The notes under the pieces are model-generated. The model worked only from the letters and a program-made list of their open reading frames with translations. It was not told where the DNA came from and did no database searches. The position numbers and the translations under genes are program-made. A DNA stretch of 15,942 nucleotides, from NCBI GenBank assembly GCA_964579675.1, contig CAZOIA010000129.1, positions 1 to 15,942 of the forward strand, read 5' to 3'. Position 1 is the stretch's first letter. The number at the start of each line of letters is the position of its first letter. Of the stretch, positions 1-6,282 are shown in pieces. Source of the DNA: CAZOIA01 sp964579675. GTDB taxonomy: Bacteria > Planctomycetota > Phycisphaerae > UBA1845 > PWPN01.

Positions 1-230
1 CCAGGTGTGGGAATACTTCTCAAGTCACCCGTAAGGGGTCCGCTCCCGCGGGCGTACACTGTAATCATAGAGAAAGCCCCGTGGTTGGCAGTGCCCGGGT
101 CTTTCGCACGCAACTGCGCCATCGCCCCGGCGGAATCACCGTGTTGATGATTCTGCGCCGCCCGGTTGCTCGATACGCGGGCCGAGTACGCCATCTTATG
201 AATGGGATTAGGGGATTATGCAGAGATGCC

Positions 231-262
231 GCCGGTCGTGTCCTTCCGGTGGGCCTGCATGA
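231..262 (+). repeat. Left terminal inverted repeat of the IS66 element
   Basis: This pairs with the reverse complement of 3488-3519 at 26 of 32 positions. The best block is TCGTGTCCTT, then GGTG, GCCTGC and TGA, separated by one- or two-base mismatches. It lies 60 nt upstream of the first transposon gene, the usual place for an IS66 end. The first base of the true tip is uncertain. Confidence 0.65.
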
Positions 263-322
263 ATCGGCGTGAAGCGTTTGGTATCGTCGGCTGTCAGTGC
301 GAGACGGCACGGAGGACAGTCG

Positions 323-814
323 ATGAGAACCAGAGGTACACGTGACTTACCTGCCCGGTTGGAGGGGACCCGCCGGCGCTTCGAGCGTTGGCGTCGGACA
401 CGCAAGGGCCGATCTCATATCCCCGAGCCGCTGTGGGCCTCGGCGGTGAAGGCTGCCGGCCAGTACGGGCTTGCCAAGACCGCGTGGGCGCTTCGCCTCG
501 ACTACTACGCGCTCAAGAAGCGCGTCGAGGCCGCCGGCTCTCGTCGCGTGTTTGGTGGGAAGGTCGCCACCTATTCCATCTCTGACCGGGAGGCCGTGTC
601 TGCTGACGGGCCCTTGACAGCCATGGCCCCCGTCAAGGGGGGGCAGGCTGTGGCCACCTTTCTCGAGCTGACTCCTCCCGCGTCCGGTGGCTCGCGCGAA
701 TGCATCCTGGAATTGGAGGACCCGGGCGGCGCGAAGATGCGGGTCCACCTCAAGGGCAGCGAGGCTCCGGACTTGACGGCGCTGAGCCGAAGCTTCTGGG
801 GCGTGGGGGCATGA
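323..814 (+). CDS. tnpA: IS66 accessory protein TnpA (orf1)
   Basis: The 163-residue product resembles the orf1 proteins of IS66 elements. An N-terminal basic segment (residues 5-30, many Arg) leads into a predicted helix-turn-helix around residues 33-60 (PEPLWASAVKAA, then GLAKTAWALRLDYYALKKR). A C-terminal beta-rich domain includes ILELEDPGGAKMRVHLKG and ends in a typical LSRSFWG segment. Orf1 proteins of the family are needed for transposition and are thought to bind the element's DNA; that role is family knowledge. I chose the ATG at 323 because GGAGG at 311-315 is seven bases upstream; an in-frame GTG at 269 would run through the terminal repeat region. The stop overlaps the start of the next gene (ATGA at 811-814), indicating translational coupling. 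The reading frame appears intact. Confidence 0.85.
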   Translation: MRTRGTRDLPARLEGTRRRFERWRRTRKGRSHIPEPLWASAVKAAGQYGLAKTAWALRLDYYALKKRVEAAGSRRVFGGKVATYSISDREAVSADGPLTAMAPVKGGQAVATFLELTPPASGGSRECILELEDPGGAKMRVHLKGSEAPDLTALSRSFWGVGA

Positions 815-1173
815 TCCAGATCACGCCTCAGATGCGAATCCTGGTCGCGGTGGAGCCGGCGGATTTCCGCAAGGGGATCGACGGCCTGGCCCGGCTCTGC
901 AAAGAGGCGCTGAAGCGTGACCCGTTCGGTGGCGGGGTGTTCGTGTTTCGGAACCGGCGAGCCACGGCGGTGAAGGTACTTGTGTATGATGGCCAGGGTT
1001 TCTGGCTATGTCACAAGAGAATGTCGAGCGGTCGGTTTCGCTGGTGGCCGGCCAGTCGAACCGGGGCAGCCAGGACCCTGGAGGCCCACCAGTTGCAGGT
1101 TCTTCTTTCCGCGGGTAATCCCGACGGGGCGCAGGCGGCTCCGGCGTGGCGTTCGGTCAGCCCGGCGGTCTGA
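811..1173 (+). CDS. tnpB: IS66 accessory protein TnpB (orf2)
   Basis: The 120-residue protein is a clear IS66 Orf2. It shows the early DFRKGIDGLARL segment (family DMRKGFDGLA), the central KRDPFGGGVFVFRNRR block, VKVLVYDGQGFWLCHKR, and GRFRWWP followed by LEAHQLQVLL. Family members are about 115-120 residues, so this copy is full length. Its function is unknown beyond being required with Orf1 for transposition in some IS66 elements. It starts inside the stop of tnpA (ATGA overlap) and is probably translated by coupling. In an ordinary IS66 the transposase gene would follow closely; here a foreign two-gene cassette follows instead. A 7-bp hairpin starts 10 nt after the stop. Confidence 0.92.
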   Translation: MIQITPQMRILVAVEPADFRKGIDGLARLCKEALKRDPFGGGVFVFRNRRATAVKVLVYDGQGFWLCHKRMSSGRFRWWPASRTGAARTLEAHQLQVLLSAGNPDGAQAAPAWRSVSPAV

Positions 1174-1183
1174 GCCCCCCAAG

Positions 1184-1202
1184 CCGGATGTACTTCATCC
1201 GG
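1184..1202 (+). other. Perfect 7-bp hairpin after tnpB
   Basis: CCGGATG at 1184-1190 pairs with CATCCGG at 1196-1202 around a 5-nt TACTT loop. There is no T-run after it, so it is not a standard intrinsic terminator. It lies at the junction between tnpB and the inserted cassette and might reduce read-through or mark the insertion boundary. Confidence 0.4.
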
Positions 1203-1255
1203 AGATCCCCCGCGTCTCTGGCTGCCCGCTGTGACAAAGAATCCGCAGAATCCCG

Positions 1256-1284
1256 TTGACACCTACCCCACCGAGCCTTAGAAT
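1256..1284 (+). promoter_or_regulatory. Near-consensus sigma70 promoter of the passenger cassette
   Basis: TTGACA (1256-1261) and TAGAAT (1279-1284) are separated by exactly 17 nt. Transcription would start near 1291, giving a leader of about 30 nt that carries GGAG at 1309-1312, eight bases before the ATG at 1321. This is one of the best promoter matches in the window and gives the two passenger genes their own transcription independent of tnpAB. Confidence 0.7.
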
Positions 1285-1320
1285 CGTTTGTATAAGAAAC
1301 CAGTTTCCGGAGACAACGCC

Positions 1321-2070
1321 ATGGCGCCAGACAGATCGGAACGTCAGGGCGAACTGGAACGGCTGGAACGGCTCGGCACGCTGGTGAATAGGTACGCCCA
1401 GAGCCGCTCGCTAAGCCTGCTCATCGCCCTGGCCATCGTACTGATTAACTTCGCACTGCTGCTGCAGATGGACAAGTTGATCGCCTGGAGAATCGATCGG
1501 TTTCTGGCCGACGACGAAATCCAACAGAGCGAGGTCGAGGTCCGTCTGGAGCTGGAGACGCGGTGGGTCCTGGCCGTCGTGCTGCTCCAAGTCCTGTTTA
1601 GCATCGGATCGCTCTGGCTGGCATTCAAGCTGGCGAAGCGATACGGCATGAGCTTCTATCGCGCGGATGGCGTGATTGAACTGCCCCGCGGACGGACGCC
1701 GCTGATCGCGTGGATCGTGTTCTTGATCGTGCACACTGTTCCGGCAGCTTTGACCGAGGCCGAATACCTTTCCAACCGCTGGGGGCTCGCCCTGATCCTG
1801 AGCGTGGCCGGAGCCTTCTTCATCTACCTCCGCAACAAGGAGAGGGCTGTGCCCCTCTGCCTGGTTCTCGGCGGCCTGCTGCTGCTCGAGGCCGTCGCCG
1901 TCGCTTCGGGCATCCCGACGCCTTTCCACAGCAGGAGTTGGGATTATTCCTTGGCTGCCGCTTACGTGATCCTCTTCGCATCGGCTGGCCTAGTGACCGC
2001 GGTTGCCGTCCACATCTACAACCGCCGGATCTGGAAACGGATCACGCAGGATCGCCCGTTCAATGAGTGA
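1321..2070 (+). CDS. Multi-pass membrane protein of unknown function (IS66 passenger)
   Basis: The 249-residue protein begins with a charged, Arg/Glu-rich cytoplasmic segment (1-29) and has about six hydrophobic spans near residues 31-49, 82-103, 127-147, 154-170, 177-196 and 209-232. A charged loop (about 51-80, with DDEIQQSEVEVRLELETR) separates spans one and two, and the tail is basic (YNRRIWKR). I see no transporter, kinase or protease motif and do not recognise the family. The ATG at 1321 is preferred over the TTG at 1288 because it has GGAG eight bases upstream and the TTG lies at the predicted transcription start. Its 3' end overlaps the next gene by 8 nt, so the pair is co-transcribed and probably coupled. 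A plausible but unproven reading is that the membrane protein and the small regulator act together as a sensing or autoregulated module. Confidence 0.8.
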   Translation: MAPDRSERQGELERLERLGTLVNRYAQSRSLSLLIALAIVLINFALLLQMDKLIAWRIDRFLADDEIQQSEVEVRLELETRWVLAVVLLQVLFSIGSLWLAFKLAKRYGMSFYRADGVIELPRGRTPLIAWIVFLIVHTVPAALTEAEYLSNRWGLALILSVAGAFFIYLRNKERAVPLCLVLGGLLLLEAVAVASGIPTPFHSRSWDYSLAAAYVILFASAGLVTAVAVHIYNRRIWKRITQDRPFNE

Positions 2071-2365
2071 GCCAAGTGCAAAGCACATGAACGGCCTCAA
2101 CCGGGTGATCCACGAACCCGTGCGCCTGGCGATTCTGAAGGTCCTGAGCACCGCCAAGGAGGCGGACTTCAACTTCCTACTCGCCACCCTGGGCCTGACC
2201 AAGGGCAACCTCGCCACGCATATCAATACCCTCGAGGCGGCTGCCTACATCGAGGTGTCGAAGGAGTTCGTCGGCAAGATGCCCCACACCACCTACAGAA
2301 TCACCAGGCTCGGCCGGCGGGAGTTCGAAAAGCATTGGAAGCACCTGCTGGAATTCGCTCCATGA
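2063..2365 (+). CDS. Winged-helix DNA-binding regulator, HTH_34-like (IS66 passenger)
   Basis: The 100-residue protein is a single winged-helix domain of the MarR/ArsR-like kind, closest in feel to HTH_34. LNRVIHEPVRLAILKVL forms the first helices, the recognition region is LGLTKGNLATHINTLE, and the wing is YIEVSKEFVGKMPHTTYRIT followed by LGRREFEKH. There is no ligand-binding domain or metal-binding cysteine cluster. The ATG at 2063 is chosen because it gives a 4-residue lead into the domain and overlaps the upstream stop by 8 nt, typical of coupled genes; an upstream frame opening at 2003 would run inside the membrane-protein gene. Small HTH_34 proteins are often encoded next to a membrane protein they are thought to regulate; that is family-level knowledge, and no operator is visible here. 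Confidence 0.85.
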   Translation: MSEPSAKHMNGLNRVIHEPVRLAILKVLSTAKEADFNFLLATLGLTKGNLATHINTLEAAAYIEVSKEFVGKMPHTTYRITRLGRREFEKHWKHLLEFAP

Positions 2366-2555
2366 GTTCAACACGCCGAGCGAAAACAGCCTGGCCTGAC
2401 GGGGAACACGATTGCCCTCGCTACCCCACCGTGAGAGTCGGTTCGGCCTCCGTCAGTGAGATGCCCAGTTCCCGGGGCCGCAAGCAGTCCTTGTAAGGCA
2501 GGCGGTGAGGCTATGCGCTGCGCCGGGACTTTCGCCAGTTGCTGTCGCAGGTCAC
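2366..2555 (+). other. Junction between passenger cassette and tnpC, no gene seen
   Basis: This 190-nt stretch holds no convincing gene. CTGACGG at 2396-2402 and CCGTCAG at 2450-2456 are an exact inverted pair 47 nt apart, too distant for a simple terminator. The cassette's right boundary must lie in here, since the start of the transposase begins at 2556. I could not find a direct repeat shared with the tnpB-side boundary at 1174-1255. Confidence 0.4.
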
Positions 2556-3446
2556 ATGAAGACGCCGAATCAGGAAGTCGTCGAGCTGAACATGGATCGG
2601 ATAGAAGAGCTCTTACAACGCGCCGAGCGGCATCCGCCGGCCGAAGATCTGCCCGGACGGAGCGGCATGTTCACCTCGGGCATCGTCTCGACGTGCCAAG
2701 GTCACAAGATCGCGTTGTTCTTCAGCGGGCGCAAACACGCCGGGGAGAACCTGGCCGATGTGCTGGCCCAGCGAGCGGCAACGCTGGCCCCGCCGATCCA
2801 GATGTGCGACGCCCTGACCCGCAATCTGCCCGCAGAACTCGAGACCATCGTGGCCAATTGCCTGGCCCACGGCCGACGCCAGTTCGTGGATGTAGTGGAT
2901 CGCTTCCCCGACGAGTGTCGTTACGTATTGGAGACGCTGGCCGAGGTGTATAAGAACGACGCCCTGGCCCGGGAGCGGAGCCTATCACCGGAGGCACGGC
3001 TGCAGTTCCACCAGGCCGAGAGCGGCCCGATCATGAAGAAACTCCACGATTGGCTCACCCAGCAGTTCGACGACCGACGCGTCGAGCCCAACTCTGCCCT
3101 CGGCGAGGCCATCTCCTACCTGCTCGACCACTGGGAGAGACTGACGCTGTTCCTGCGGAAACCGGGCGCCCCCCTCGACAACAATGTGTGCGAGCAAGCC
3201 CTCAAGCGAGCGATCCTCCACCGCAAGAACGCCTTGTTCTACAAGACCCGCAACGGTGCCCACGTCGGGGATGTCTTCATGAGCCTCATCCACACCTGCC
3301 GGCTCAACCATGCCGAACCCTTCGACTACCTGACCGAACTGCAGCGCCACCCCGTAGACCTCGCCGCCCAACCCGAGAAGTGGATGCCCTGGAACTACCG
3401 GAACACGCTTAGCAGCGAACCTGCTCCCCCCAGACCCACCTCCTGA
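2556..3446 (+). pseudogene. tnpC: IS66 transposase TnpC with a large in-frame internal deletion
   Basis: The open frame encodes 296 residues against roughly 500 in the family. Residues 1-24 match the usual start of this TnpC type (ELNMDRIEELLQRAE). The sequence then jumps directly to SGMFTSGIVS, which normally lies past the middle. From there on it is typical: ALFFSGRKHAGENLADVLAQ, MCDALTRNLP, NCLAHGRRQFVDV, the glutamate-containing DNNVCEQALKRAILHRKNA, and the tail WMPWNYRNTL. The deletion of about 200 residues removes the zinc-finger and helix-turn-helix region and the block holding the first catalytic Asp (family motif like NDDT), so the protein cannot be an active DDE transposase. It stays in frame, so a truncated DNA-free or interfering protein could still be made. 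The ATG at 2556 has only a weak AGG upstream; an in-frame GTG at 2505 is the alternative. Confidence 0.88.
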
Positions 3447-3487
3447 CGCCGGTCAGATTCACCGCGCAGCCGCCCACCCGTCCGCCG

Positions 3488-3519
3488 TCACGCAGGCTCA
3501 CCTCAAGGACACGATTGGC
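3488..3519 (-). repeat. Right terminal inverted repeat of the IS66 element
   Basis: This is the partner of 231-262 in inverted orientation, 26 of 32 positions identical. It lies 41 nt after the tnpC stop and immediately abuts the point where the recombinase remnant on the minus strand leaves its family pattern. Confidence 0.65.
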
Positions 3520-3857
3520 CGGCTGGGTGATCGCCGCGATCAGGCGGCGGCAGTCCTCGTCGCTTCGGACGTCGGGCAGGCGTTGGCGAAGGGGTTGGCG
3601 GACTTTTTTTTCGTCACCAGCGGCCAGTCGTAGGCCAGGGTGTTGACGAAGAAGAACTTGATGCCGAAGAAATGCTGTTGGAACGTGCCCTTGGCGATGC
3701 CCCGCACGTCACGCAGGTGGATGAGGTAGTCCCGCAGCTGGCGTTCGCTGATCCGATCGGGTGAGAGGCGGAAATGCCCGGCCAGTTGCCGTACGGACCT
3801 GACGTAGGCCTCCTGCGTGCCCTGGGAAAGGCCGGCGAGTTGCATGTCCTCGATCAT
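3520..3857 (-). pseudogene. Tyrosine recombinase remnant (N-terminal core-binding domain only)
   Basis: Reading from 3857, the first 85 residues are a phage-integrase SAM-like N-terminal domain of the kind found beside IS91-type and integron-type recombinases: MIEDMQLAGLS, TQEAYVRSVRQLAGHF, LRDYLIHLRD, FQQHFFGIKFFFV and DWPLV. At the run of eight A (3604-3611 on the plus strand as T8) the frame changes. In the other frame the family pattern continues as VRQPLRQRLPDVRSDEDC, then RRLIAAITQP, before the match ends at the IS66 right end. The catalytic domain with Arg, His and Tyr is entirely absent. The N-terminal few residues before MIEDM are also unlike the family, so the 5' end may be cut as well. 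It lies 43 nt downstream of the catalase stop, on the same strand. Confidence 0.8.
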
Positions 3858-3900
3858 GCGTTTTGCGCCGCGCTGAAACCGTTAAGTAACTGACAGCGGT

Positions 3901-5361
3901 CTATTTCGGGACCTCGCTCATCGGGATGCCCAGCGCCTTGGCTACACCCTCGCCGTAGGCCGGGTCAGCTTTCATACAGTTGCCGATGTGGCGGACCTTG
4001 ATCTCCTTGGGCGCGTCACCCATGGCGCGGGCCGTGTTCTCGAACAGCACCTTCTGCTGCTCTGGGCTCATCATCCTGAACAGAGCACGGGGCTGAGAAT
4101 AGTAGTCGTCATCGTCCTCGCGGTGGCTCCAGTGATCGGCTGCGCCGTCGAGGCTCAACGGCGGCTCGCGGAATTCGGGCTGCTCCTGCCACTCGCCGTA
4201 GCTGTTGGGCTCGTAACCTAGAGTGCCGCCGTAGTTATCGTCCACCCGCATGGTGCCGTCGCGATGATAGCCGTGGACCGGGCAGCGCGCGCGGTTGACC
4301 GGGATCAGGTGATGGTTGACACCCAGGCGATAACGCTGGGCATCGCCGTAGGAGAAGAGCCGCCCCTGTAGCATCTTGTCAGGTGAGAAGCCGATGCCGG
4401 GCACGATATTGGCAGGGTTGAACGCCGCCTGCTCGACCTCGGCAAAGTAGTTCTCGGGGTTCCTGTTCAGCTCGAGTACACCCACGTCAATGAGCGGGTA
4501 GTCCTTGTGAGGCCAGACCTTGGTCAGATCGAACGGATTGAACGGGAACTTGGCGGCGTCCTTCTCTGGCACCACCTGGATCTTCACGCTCCATTTGGGA
4601 AAGTCGCCCTTCGCGATGCTGTCGAACAGGTCGCGCTGGTGGCTCTCCCGGTCCTTGCCGACGATCGCCTCGGCCTCTGCGTCGGTGAGGTTCTTGATCC
4701 CCTGCTGGGTCTTGAGCTGGAACTTGACCCAGAATCGCTCGCCCTTGGCATTGATCAAGCTGTAGGTGTGACTGCCGTAGCCGTTCATGTGGCGGTAGGA
4801 ATACGGGATACCCCGGTCGCTCATGGTGATGGTGACCTGGTGCAGCGCCTCGGGCAGCGACGTCCAGAAGTCCCAGTTGTTGCGGGCGCTGCGCAGGTTG
4901 GTCTTGGGATCCCGCTTCACGGCATGGTTGAGATCGGGGAACTTGAGCGGGTCGCGCAGGAAGAAGACGGGCGTGTTGTTGCCGACGAGGTCCCAGTTGC
5001 CTTCCTCGGTGTAGAACTTCATCGCGAAGCCGCGGATGTCGCGCTCGGCATCGGCCGCTCCGCGCTCGCCTGCCACCGTGGAGAAGCGGACGAACAGCTC
5101 GGTCTTCTTGCCAACTTGGGAGAAGATCTTCGCCTTGGTGTACTTGGTGATGTCGTGGGTGACGGTGAAGGTTCCGTAGGCGCCGGAGCCCTTGGCGTGC
5201 ATGCGACGCTCCGGGATCACCTCCCGGTCGAAGTGAGCGAGCTTTTCCAGGAACCACGCGTCTTGAAGTAACTGCGGACCGCGGGGACCCGCGGTCATCA
5301 CGTTCTGGTTGTCGGCAACGGGTGCGCCGACGTTGTTGGTCAGTTTCCTTTTATCTGTCAT
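3901..5361 (-). CDS. katA: Monofunctional haem catalase, small-subunit type
   Basis: This enzyme dismutates hydrogen peroxide to water and oxygen, probably as a cytoplasmic tetramer; no signal peptide is seen. The 486-residue length fits clade 3 small-subunit catalases that bind NADPH. The catalytic His55 is in RRMHAKGSGAYG, Asn128 in DLVGNNTPVFFLRDP, and the proximal haem ligand Tyr338 in RLFSYGDAQRYRLG, with the nearby Arg334. The C-terminal helical part (about 430-486) is complete and ends in GIPMSEVPK. The start is secure: AAAGGAG lies seven bases before the ATG. It is 78 nt downstream of a PerR-like gene on the same strand, and the gap contains a motif shared with that gene's promoter (5402-5421), which suggests peroxide-responsive repression. 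Nothing suggests damage or a missing active-site residue. Confidence 0.97.
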   Translation of the reverse strand: MTDKRKLTNNVGAPVADNQNVMTAGPRGPQLLQDAWFLEKLAHFDREVIPERRMHAKGSGAYGTFTVTHDITKYTKAKIFSQVGKKTELFVRFSTVAGERGAADAERDIRGFAMKFYTEEGNWDLVGNNTPVFFLRDPLKFPDLNHAVKRDPKTNLRSARNNWDFWTSLPEALHQVTITMSDRGIPYSYRHMNGYGSHTYSLINAKGERFWVKFQLKTQQGIKNLTDAEAEAIVGKDRESHQRDLFDSIAKGDFPKWSVKIQVVPEKDAAKFPFNPFDLTKVWPHKDYPLIDVGVLELNRNPENYFAEVEQAAFNPANIVPGIGFSPDKMLQGRLFSYGDAQRYRLGVNHHLIPVNRARCPVHGYHRDGTMRVDDNYGGTLGYEPNSYGEWQEQPEFREPPLSLDGAADHWSHREDDDDYYSQPRALFRMMSPEQQKVLFENTARAMGDAPKEIKVRHIGNCMKADPAYGEGVAKALGIPMSEVPK

Positions 5362-5401
5362 GGCTTTCTCCTTTGTGGAACTCGTAAGTGTCTCAACTGC
5401 T

Positions 5402-5421
5402 TACCGTTCTGGACCCTATCT
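5402..5421 (-). promoter_or_regulatory. Putative PerR-like operator upstream of the catalase
   Basis: On the minus strand this reads AGATAGGGTCCAGAACGGTA and matches the motif in the regulator's own promoter at 14 of 20 positions, including an unbroken GGTCCAGA. The core is a near-palindrome (GGTC-CA-GAAC). It lies about 40 nt before the catalase start, downstream of an AT-rich segment that could hold the -10 element. Assignment as an operator is inference from sharing and position. Confidence 0.5.
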
Positions 5422-5439
5422 AATATGCTCAAAAAAAGA

Positions 5440-5838
5440 CTATCTCTTCCGCCTGCGACCCCGAAGCACAACCTGCAACTCCCTCACCTCGAAATCGCGG
5501 AGGGACTTCTCTCCCTTGACCTGGAGCGACTCCCACGGCACGTCATAGATCTTCCCGGTCTCATCATCGATGAAGTGGTGATGAGCATGAACCTCAGCGT
5601 CGAAGACGGCGGTCCCCTCCTTTAGTACCTGGAGCTTCAGCAGTCCCTTCTTAACGAACAGGTTCAGGGTGTTGTAGACAGTCGCCCGTGATACCGTGGG
5701 GCATTTTCGGCGTACCTGGTCCCAGACCTCCTCAGCCGAGGGGTGGCCCTTGCGGTCCAAGACGACCTCCGCTACAGCGAGGCGCTGCGAGGTCGGCTGA
5801 ATACCCTGCTGCCGCAAAATGGCGATCAGTTGCCGCAT
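5440..5838 (-). CDS. perR: PerR-like Fur-family peroxide-sensing repressor
   Basis: The 132-residue protein has the Fur-family winged helix (TSQRLAVAEVVL, HPSAEEVW, then SRATVYNTLNLFVKKGLL) and a short dimerisation domain. The regulatory metal ligands of Bacillus PerR are all matched in spacing: His32, Asp80, His86, His88 and Asp99 for PerR His37, Asp85, His91, His93 and Asp104. The Asp at the last position is the PerR rather than Fur state. The structural zinc cysteines are missing: the first CxxC is replaced by DDET (91-94), the C-terminal pair is absent, and only Cys46 remains. The ATG at 5838 is chosen because the longer frame begins at 5874 with a TTG that is itself the -35 element; translation would be leaderless or nearly so. 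It lies directly upstream of the catalase on the same strand and is probably its regulator and its own. Confidence 0.85.
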   Translation of the reverse strand: MRQLIAILRQQGIQPTSQRLAVAEVVLDRKGHPSAEEVWDQVRRKCPTVSRATVYNTLNLFVKKGLLKLQVLKEGTAVFDAEVHAHHHFIDDETGKIYDVPWESLQVKGEKSLRDFEVRELQVVLRGRRRKR

Positions 5839-5845
5839 CGTATTT

Positions 5846-5874
5846 AGACTAGGTCCAGACCGAGACAATGTCAA
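5846..5874 (-). promoter_or_regulatory. Promoter of the regulator-catalase unit with embedded operator
   Basis: On the minus strand TTGACA (plus coordinates 5869-5874) is followed after 17 nt by TAGTCT (5846-5851), a weak -10. A near-palindrome GGTC-TG-GACC lies in the spacer, and the 20-nt segment 5846-5865 is the element shared with the catalase leader. A repressor bound there would cover the -10 and spacer, consistent with autoregulation. Confidence 0.55.
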
Positions 5875-6282
5875 GACCGATACTCACTCGAATAGCCGAC
5901 GCCGCGGATCTAGCTGATGCCGGTGAGATTCCACGTCAGCTTAGCCTGATCACTCATCACATTCACGGTGGCGCGACCTCATCCTATCTTGTCCTACCTT
6001 GCTCTATCTGAATCAGGTAAAGCTCGACGAATTGGCGTAACGCCTTACGGGGCGTGAGGTTGAGTGTTAGAGCCCCCTGAATGGCTCCCAGCCGGATTAC
6101 AGGGCAATCCGCACAATCAGGCCGGGGCACAAAGGTTCTCATCGCCGTAAGCCCTTGTAAAAACAGGACTTAACGAAATACGCGGGATTCTTGAGGGTCT
6201 TCAGCCCTGTTTCTCGCATATAGGGGTGAAGGGGCAAATGAGACCCCGAGGCAAACGAGACTGATCCGGAAGGAGAACGACG
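5875..6282. other. Intergenic region between divergent regulator and cysteine-rich gene
   Basis: No gene is convincing in these roughly 400 nt. They hold a short run of imperfect decamers at 5983-6012 (CCTATCTTGT, CCTACCTTGC, TCTATCTGAA), small dyads around 6036-6050 (GGCGTAACGCC and GTAACGCCTTAC), and an imperfect stem at 6147-6174. The promoter of the downstream gene should be near 6190-6240, but I see no convincing -35/-10 pair; TTGAGG near 6193 lacks a well-spaced -10. Confidence 0.4.
6147..6174. repeat. Imperfect inverted repeat
   Basis: GTAAGCCCTTGT and ACAGGACTTAAC flank an A-rich centre and pair with two bulges and one mismatch. It has no T-run and so is not a clear terminator. Half of it (AGGACTTA) recurs at 15875-15882. 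A recombinase site is possible but unsupported. Confidence 0.3.

Larger units (their letters stand above)
231..3519 (+). mobile_element. IS66-family insertion sequence with passenger genes and a deleted transposase
   Basis: The element holds the three genes of an IS66-type transposon in the usual order (accessory orf1, accessory orf2, transposase). It is bounded by a 32-nt inverted repeat, 231-262 against 3488-3519, with 26 of 32 positions identical by hand alignment. Two unrelated genes with their own promoter lie between orf2 and the transposase, and the transposase has lost its central portion. The right end abuts a recombinase fragment on the other strand that stops matching its family at this point, as expected if the element inserted there or deleted its neighbour. 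No 8-bp target duplication is visible beside either end, and the tips do not start with the GTAA-like sequence common in IS66, so the exact tips are uncertain by several bases. The element should be immobile unless a complete IS66 transposase acts in trans. Confidence 0.75.

Noticed and set aside
1..194. Minus-strand partial frame starting at an ATG at 192-194 and running off the window edge
   Set aside because: It is about 64 codons long, has no ribosome site and resembles nothing I know. It could be the start of a real gene beyond the window, but this cannot be supported.
2488..2510. GTCCTTGTAAGGC as a possible second IS66 left end before tnpC
   Set aside because: It shares only GTCCTTG and a few later bases with the right end, far less than the 26/32 match found upstream of tnpA.
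2402..3518. ACACGATTG at about 2406 and again at 3510 as target duplications around tnpC
   Set aside because: The sequences just inside them do not form an inverted repeat, and the second copy lies within the better-supported right terminal repeat.
4487..5271. Frames of about 255 codons on both strands inside the catalase gene
   Set aside because: They are shadows of the catalase, which has every active-site residue and a strong ribosome site.
6059..6174. GTTGAGT and ACTTAAC as a possible integron attC site
   Set aside because: The two boxes occur in the wrong order (GTT before AAC) on both strands, and no L boxes are visible between them.
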